A DNA stretch of 27,166 bases from a bacterium (lineage in GTDB: Bacteria > Desulfobacterota > Binatia > UBA12015): positions 1 to 27,166 of the forward strand of contig JAPOLW010000002.1 of NCBI GenBank assembly GCA_029976905.1, in the 5' to 3' direction. Shown piece by piece: positions 23,741-27,166 of the stretch (positions are counted from its first letter, which is position 1; each line of letters opens with the position of its first letter). Under the pieces are notes generated by a model that worked only from the letters and a program-made list of their open reading frames with translations, did no database searches and was not told where the DNA came from. The position numbers and the translations under genes were made by a program.

Positions 23741-23825
23741 GGCCCGCCGGTGGGGGCCACAAGATTAGTCGCATTTAATTTTCAGAGATAAAAATATTAC
23801 TTCGACTAATTAATTGAGCAGCTCG
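23741..23825 (-). promoter_or_regulatory. AT-rich control region upstream of the act-cta operon
   Basis: Between the 57-aa ORF and actA the sequence turns strongly AT-rich (about 23761-23816) in an otherwise GC-rich window. This is the natural promoter region for the 12-gene operon. TAATAT (minus strand, about 23794-23789) and TAATCT (about 23767-23762) are -10-like, but neither has a good -35 box at standard spacing, so an alternative sigma factor or an activator is plausible. A short stem (GGCCC 23741-23745 with GGGCC 23754-23758) lies in the 5' leader. Confidence 0.5.
23764..23810. repeat. Inverted repeat ATTAGTCG ... CGACTAAT, candidate operator
   Basis: Two perfect 8-bp arms (23764-23771 and 23803-23810) flank 31 bp of AT-rich sequence. 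The outer arm ends on the stop codon of the 57-aa gene. The spacing, about three helical turns between arms, suits two binding sites for one regulator on the same DNA face better than a terminator hairpin. No known motif is recognised. Confidence 0.4.
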
Positions 23826-23983
23826 TCGCGCAGCACCCGCTCGATCGCCTCCACCTTCATGTCCATCTCGTAGGCCAGGGAGTGGGCGAGATAGCCGATC
23901 GACGCATCGGGATATTGCTGCCGTAGTCGCAGCGCACGCTCGACCAGCTCGGCCCGGTAGGCAGGGTGACAGGGATCGTTCAT
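23810..23983 (-). CDS. 57-aa hypothetical protein immediately upstream of the act operon
   Basis: ATG at 23983; the longer open frame to 24343 is antisense to the cysteine synthase gene and is discarded. The protein (MNDPCHPAYRAELVERALRL at the start) is hydrophilic and probably all-helical, with a repeated aliphatic pattern in LVERALRLRQQYP, IGYLAHSLAYEMDM and VEAIERVLRDELLN. It has no membrane segment or metal motif. The helix-turn-helix-like spacing around SIGYLAHSLAYEMDMKVEAI could be a small DNA-binding or adaptor fold, but this is speculative. There is no strong Shine-Dalgarno sequence. It is co-directional with actA, 84 bp upstream, and divergent from the cysteine synthase gene. I do not recognise the family. 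Confidence 0.5.
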   Translation of the reverse strand: MNDPCHPAYRAELVERALRLRQQYPDASIGYLAHSLAYEMDMKVEAIERVLRDELLN

Positions 23984-24003
23984 GGCATGAGAGTACCGTG
24001 ATC

Positions 24004-24020
24004 GGCTGGCGGGACCAGCC
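24004..24020. repeat. Short inverted repeat in the divergent region upstream of the cysteine synthase gene
   Basis: GGCTGG (24004-24009) pairs with CCAGCC (24015-24020) around a 5-nt loop, between the 57-aa ORF and the cysteine synthase gene. It could be an operator or a leader hairpin for the minus-strand transcript; there is no T-run for termination. Confidence 0.3.
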
Positions 24021-24089
24021 CCGCGGACCCGCGGCGGTCGGCACGGCCGCCCGGTTTGTCGAAGAAGGCCGCAACTGTAAATTCTCGGT

Positions 24090-25001
24090 GTGACGGTTTC
24101 TCCGCAGACGCCCGAGGGCGTGGGCTCCCTGGTGGGTCGCACCCCCCTGGTCCACCTCGAGGTCGACGACATTCCCACGGGCGTCTCCCTGTGGGCCAAA
24201 CTCGAGGGCTTCAACCCCGGCGGCTCGGTCAAGGACCGACCCGCCTGGTGGATGCTTCGCGAAGGAATGAGGTCGGGTGCTCTCGCACCCGGCAAGACCA
24301 TCATCGACTCGACCTCAGGCAATACCGGCATCGCGCTCGCCATGTTCGGCGCGGCGCTCGGCTACCCGGTGGAACTCGTCCTCCCAGCCAACTGCAGTGA
24401 AGAGCGCAAGCATATCGTGCGCGCCTACGGCGCGCAGATCATCGAGAGCGACCCCCTCGAGGGATCGGACGGGGCCATCCTCGCCTGCCGCGAGAGATAT
24501 GCCGCCGCGCCCGAGCGTTACTTCAAGCCCGACCAATACTTCAATCCTGCCAACCCCCTGGCCCACTTCGAATCCACGGGTCCGGAAATCTGGGAGCAGA
24601 CCCAGGGGCGCGTCACGCACTTCCTCGCAGGGATCGGCACCGGCGGGACCATCATGGGAACCGGGCGCTACCTCAAAAAGCGCAATCCCGGAATCGGGAT
24701 CGTGGCCGTCGAGCCCGACGACGCCTTCCACGGCATCGAAGGCCTCAAGCACATGGCCAGTTCCATCGTGCCCGGCATCTACCACGAGGAGGAACTCGAC
24801 CGGAAGATGCCGGTGGGTACCGACGACGCCTACGACTACTCGGTCCGGCTCGCGCGCGACCACGGCCTTCTGGTCGGTCAATCCTCGGGCGCGGCCTTCG
24901 CCGCCGCGCTGCGTCTGGCGCGCGAACTCGAGGAAGGGGTGATCGTCTTCATCCTGTGCGACTCGGGCGAGCGCTATCTGAGCACGCGACTCTTTCTCTG
25001 A
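24090..25001 (+). CDS. Cysteine synthase family PLP enzyme (CysM/CysK-like)
   Basis: 303 aa from GTG at 24090; no strong ribosome binding site is visible, so translation may be leaderless or weakly initiated. A fold-type II PLP enzyme with the Schiff-base Lys48 in NPGGSVKDRP, substrate loop TSGNTG (75-80), phosphate-binding GIGTGGT (181-187) and a C-terminal pyridine contact in CDSGERYLST. These enzymes make cysteine from O-acetylserine (or O-phosphoserine) and sulfide. The NPGGSVKDRP form of the Lys motif is closer to CysM and related proteins than to CysK. Length fits the family. It stands alone, divergent from the 57-aa ORF; the next gene is a convergent P450. The exact donor substrate cannot be decided here. 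Confidence 0.93.
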   Translation: MTVSPQTPEGVGSLVGRTPLVHLEVDDIPTGVSLWAKLEGFNPGGSVKDRPAWWMLREGMRSGALAPGKTIIDSTSGNTGIALAMFGAALGYPVELVLPANCSEERKHIVRAYGAQIIESDPLEGSDGAILACRERYAAAPERYFKPDQYFNPANPLAHFESTGPEIWEQTQGRVTHFLAGIGTGGTIMGTGRYLKKRNPGIGIVAVEPDDAFHGIEGLKHMASSIVPGIYHEEELDRKMPVGTDDAYDYSVRLARDHGLLVGQSSGAAFAAALRLARELEEGVIVFILCDSGERYLSTRLFL

Positions 25002-25036
25002 TCGTCTGCACCGGGCCCGGCCACCCTCCAACCCCG

Positions 25037-26239
25037 TCAGCGCACACGCACGCGAAGATCGCGCAGGCCGCGAAACGGCCCCCGCTGCTGCCAGGTGAGC
25101 GCCGCTTCGTCGACGAGGCGCAGACCGGGCCAGGCCTCCACGACTGTCCGCAGCATCGTCTCCGCCTCCGCGCGAGCCAGTGCCGCCCCGAGGCAATAGT
25201 GGGCACCAAAGGCAAAGGAGAGGGCCGGGGGCCCTCCCCGGCCCGGCCGGAACTCGTCCGGTTCGCTGTAGACGGCCGGATCGCGATTGGCGCCGGCAAG
25301 GAAGACCAACAGCGGCGCCGCCGCCGGAACCTCGACGCCGTCCAGCGCCAGGGAACGGCTCGCGTAGCGCGCAACGAAGAGTGTCGGAGTCTGGTAGCGA
25401 AGGAACTCCTCGACCACGGCCGCCCCTCCCCACTCCCCGTCCACCACCCGCCGGTAACGCTCCGGGCGACGCAGCAAGACCGCCATGCCATTGGCGAAGA
25501 GGTCGCGGGTCGTGCGATGACCCGCGGAGTACAGCGTCGCCACCAGCGAGAGTAATTCGGCCCGCGACAGGCGCTCGCCCCCCTCCTCGGCCTGGACCAG
25601 GGCGGAGAGCAGATCGTCCCCCGGATCGCGTCGACGCTCGTCCAGAAGCGCGCCCATGTAGGCGTGGAAGCGTTCCGAGGCGGCCACCGCCTGCTCGCGC
25701 ACCTCGGCGGTCAGGGAGAGGCCGAGCAGCGGCGCGACCGCGTCGCTCCAGGCCGTCAACTGGTCGCGATCCGCCGACGGGACCCCGAGCAACTCGGAGA
25801 TCACCAAAGAAGGAACCGGATGGGCGAAGTCCTGGAGCAGATCGACTTCGCCCCTACTCTCCAGACGCGCGATGAGATCGGCGGCGGTCGCTGCGATCCA
25901 CGGGAGCAGCCGCTCGATCCGACGCGGCGTGAACGCGCGCGAGACCAGCGCGCGGACGCGCGTATGATCGGGCGGATCGAGGAAGTTGATTCGATGCCCC
26001 ATCTCGTCGCGCGCCGCGCCGGGTGGAAGGCGCTCCCGATACCCTGCGGCGATGGGGCCCGATACACACGCCCGGTGCCGCAGGGCCTCGTTGGCAGCTG
26101 CGTAGGCCGTCACCGCCCAGAAGCCCGAACGCAGCGGCACGACCGCGCCCTGAGTGCGGACCCCGGCCAGACGGGGATACGGATCCTCGACCGCAAGCTC
26201 CGTTCCCGGATCGAAATCGACCGCTCCCAGAGACGACAT
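25037..26239 (-). CDS. Cytochrome P450
   Basis: 400 aa from ATG at 26239, with GAGG a few bases upstream; the open frame further 5' is non-coding in character. A soluble bacterial class I-type P450 needing external ferredoxin and reductase, neither of which is nearby. Landmarks: substrate-recognition/C-helix region HRINFLDPPDHTRVRALVSRAF (82-103), I-helix SAGHRTT (238-244), K-helix ExxR (Glu278-Arg281 in EEFLRYQTP), and the heme loop FAFGAHYCLG with Cys349 as thiolate ligand. The usual acid before the I-helix Thr (AGxE/DT) is Arg242 here, which could change O2 activation or proton delivery. Family resemblance is to CYP107-like enzymes. The substrate is unknown. Convergent with the cysteine synthase gene, 35 bp apart. 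Confidence 0.94.
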   Translation of the reverse strand: MSSLGAVDFDPGTELAVEDPYPRLAGVRTQGAVVPLRSGFWAVTAYAAANEALRHRACVSGPIAAGYRERLPPGAARDEMGHRINFLDPPDHTRVRALVSRAFTPRRIERLLPWIAATAADLIARLESRGEVDLLQDFAHPVPSLVISELLGVPSADRDQLTAWSDAVAPLLGLSLTAEVREQAVAASERFHAYMGALLDERRRDPGDDLLSALVQAEEGGERLSRAELLSLVATLYSAGHRTTRDLFANGMAVLLRRPERYRRVVDGEWGGAAVVEEFLRYQTPTLFVARYASRSLALDGVEVPAAAPLLVFLAGANRDPAVYSEPDEFRPGRGGPPALSFAFGAHYCLGAALARAEAETMLRTVVEAWPGLRLVDEAALTWQQRGPFRGLRDLRVRVR

Positions 26240-26465
26240 CGGCCCTCGCGAATCCGTCAAACGCGACCTGGGAGACCCACCCACCAGGCAGAGACTAGCA
26301 GCCTCGAGGCCCTTTCCCCTCCCCAAGGTGAAGATCCCCCGGCGATCGTGCCCGGAACGAATCGACCTCTGACCCGGAGGGGGAGTGGATCGGAGGTCCC
26401 CGGCGCGCGTCCCGCCCGGAGGGAAACGCGCCCCGCGAACCGACGTGCGTCCAACGAAGGGGATC
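26240..26465. other. 226-bp gap between the P450 gene and the upstream unknown gene
   Basis: GC-rich. I see no clear -35/-10 pair, terminator with T-run, RNA gene or reliable ORF. Open frames extending the P450 into this region are unlikely because the P450 homology begins at 26239. A promoter for the P450 presumably lies here but is not identifiable by eye. Confidence 0.4.
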
Positions 26466-27166
26466 TCACCGATCGGGACCCGACGTGGGCAGCTGCAGAG
26501 TCGGGATGTAGGCGTGCGCCGCCTGCGCGAGAACATCGCGGTTCATGTGGTCGGGGTCGTCGAAGAAGGCGACGCCGACCCGCGACGCCATCGTATGGAA
26601 ACCGAGCATGCGCAACATTCCGGGTTCTTCGAAAATGTTCTCCGCGTCCATCAAACGCTGGCTGATCGGCGCAGGGTCGTTCATGAGACGGTCGAAGTAC
26701 TGCATGGCGGCGTTGTCCATTCGGGCCTGGCGGACGCCGCCGACGATGACGACGTAGCTCTCGCGCTCCTTTGGCTCGAGCTGCGCCAGCGCCAGGCCCA
26801 TCTGTTGGTTCAATGCGTCGAGGTAGGCCCGCGTCGAGTCCTCGATGTTGGCATCGATCGACGGGCGCATCCGCCTGCAAAAAGCGGTCAGGTCGGCCGG
26901 CGCCACGCGCCCGTCACCCAGAGCCCGCTCGATGAACGCCTGCGACGCCTCGAGGATGAGTCCTTGATGCGCCTCCTGCGCCGGAGTCAGATCGATTCGC
27001 TCGATCGCAGCCCGCGCCTGCGGAATCAAGTCGCGGTAACGCTCGAGCGCCGCGCGGTCGGCGGCCGCAAAGGAAGCGCCGTTGGTCGGGTCGAGGATCG
27101 AGAAGAGGCCCACCGGAATGTGGGCAATGGTCTTGAGCTCGGTGAACAGTGGCGCGCGTAGGGGCC
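26466..27166 (-). CDS. Hypothetical protein (5' part outside the window)
   Basis: The frame is open through the right edge (reading LRAPLFTELKTIAHIPVG before GLFSILDP), so the gene starts beyond 27166; a GTG at 27113 is likely internal. At least 233 residues are visible. It is mainly helical and polar, with blocks AADRAALERYRDLIPQARAAIERI, AHQGLILEASQAFIERAL, FCRRMRPSIDANIEDSTRAYLDALNQQMG and AQLEPKERESYVVIVGG. No transmembrane helix, heme motif or nucleotide-binding loop is evident in the visible part. I do not recognise the family. It lies 226 bp upstream of the P450 on the same strand, too far to claim an operon. Confidence 0.7.
   Translation of the reverse strand, partial: PLRAPLFTELKTIAHIPVGLFSILDPTNGASFAAADRAALERYRDLIPQARAAIERIDLTPAQEAHQGLILEASQAFIERALGDGRVAPADLTAFCRRMRPSIDANIEDSTRAYLDALNQQMGLALAQLEPKERESYVVIVGGVRQARMDNAAMQYFDRLMNDPAPISQRLMDAENIFEEPGMLRMLGFHTMASRVGVAFFDDPDHMNRDVLAQAAHAYIPTLQLPTSGPDR

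Noticed and set aside
25037..26536. Longer P450 with ~99 extra N-terminal residues
   Set aside because: The extra part is Arg/Gly/Ser-rich and unlike P450 N-termini; ATG at 26239 has a ribosome binding site.

Overview
This is a high-GC stretch of chromosomal DNA from an aerobic, probably Gram-negative bacterium. It carries an alternative complex III (ACIII) operon, a twin-arginine iron-sulfur protein, a c-type-cytochrome-linked (caa3) oxidase and a cyclopropane-synthase/DUF1365 lipid cluster. This combination is common in uncultured deltaproteobacterial-type lineages (Myxococcota, Binatia-like) and in some other GC-rich phyla. The lineage is an inference, because no rRNA, tRNA or other phylogenetic marker lies in the window. 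There are no mobile elements, CRISPR arrays or phage genes. Genes are packed tightly, often with 4-bp ATGA or GTGA stop/start overlaps.

Layout. (1) 1-5905, plus strand: a membrane-lipid modification operon with a cyclopropane-synthase-like methyltransferase (cut by the left edge), a type-1 fatty acid desaturase, an FAD amine-oxidase-like protein, a DUF1365 protein, a second cyclopropane-synthase-like methyltransferase and an SDR. A convergent DUF1295 (steroid 5-alpha-reductase-like) membrane protein follows on the minus strand. These genes plausibly build methylated, cyclopropanated or otherwise derivatised acyl chains on phospholipids. (2) 6837-9845: a divergent promoter region, a small one-TM protein, an actinobacterial-type (coproporphyrin-type) ferrochelatase with a Gly/Pro tail, and a divergent NDH-2-like flavoprotein. 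(3) 9861-11213, minus: an AarF/UbiB atypical kinase, probably with its own promoter. (4) 11421-23725, minus: a 12-gene respiratory operon, actABCDEF (ACIII), a 117-aa single-TM protein, a SCO copper chaperone, and ctaC-ctaD-ctaE-ctaF for a caa3 oxidase of the A2 type. ACIII oxidises quinol and passes electrons through its cytochromes to the caa3 oxidase, so one transcript could encode the whole quinol-to-oxygen chain. (5) 23726-23983: an AT-rich island with an inverted repeat and a 57-aa ORF, just upstream of the act operon. (6) 24090-27166: a cysteine synthase-family enzyme (plus), a cytochrome P450 (minus) and an unrecognised protein cut by the right edge (minus).

Nothing here is a clearly new defence or mobile system. 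The most interesting items are the two cyclopropane-synthase paralogues with different active-site residues beside a desaturase, the complete ACIII/A2-caa3 operon with an AT-rich inverted-repeat control region, the P450 with an altered I-helix motif, and several small unrecognised proteins.
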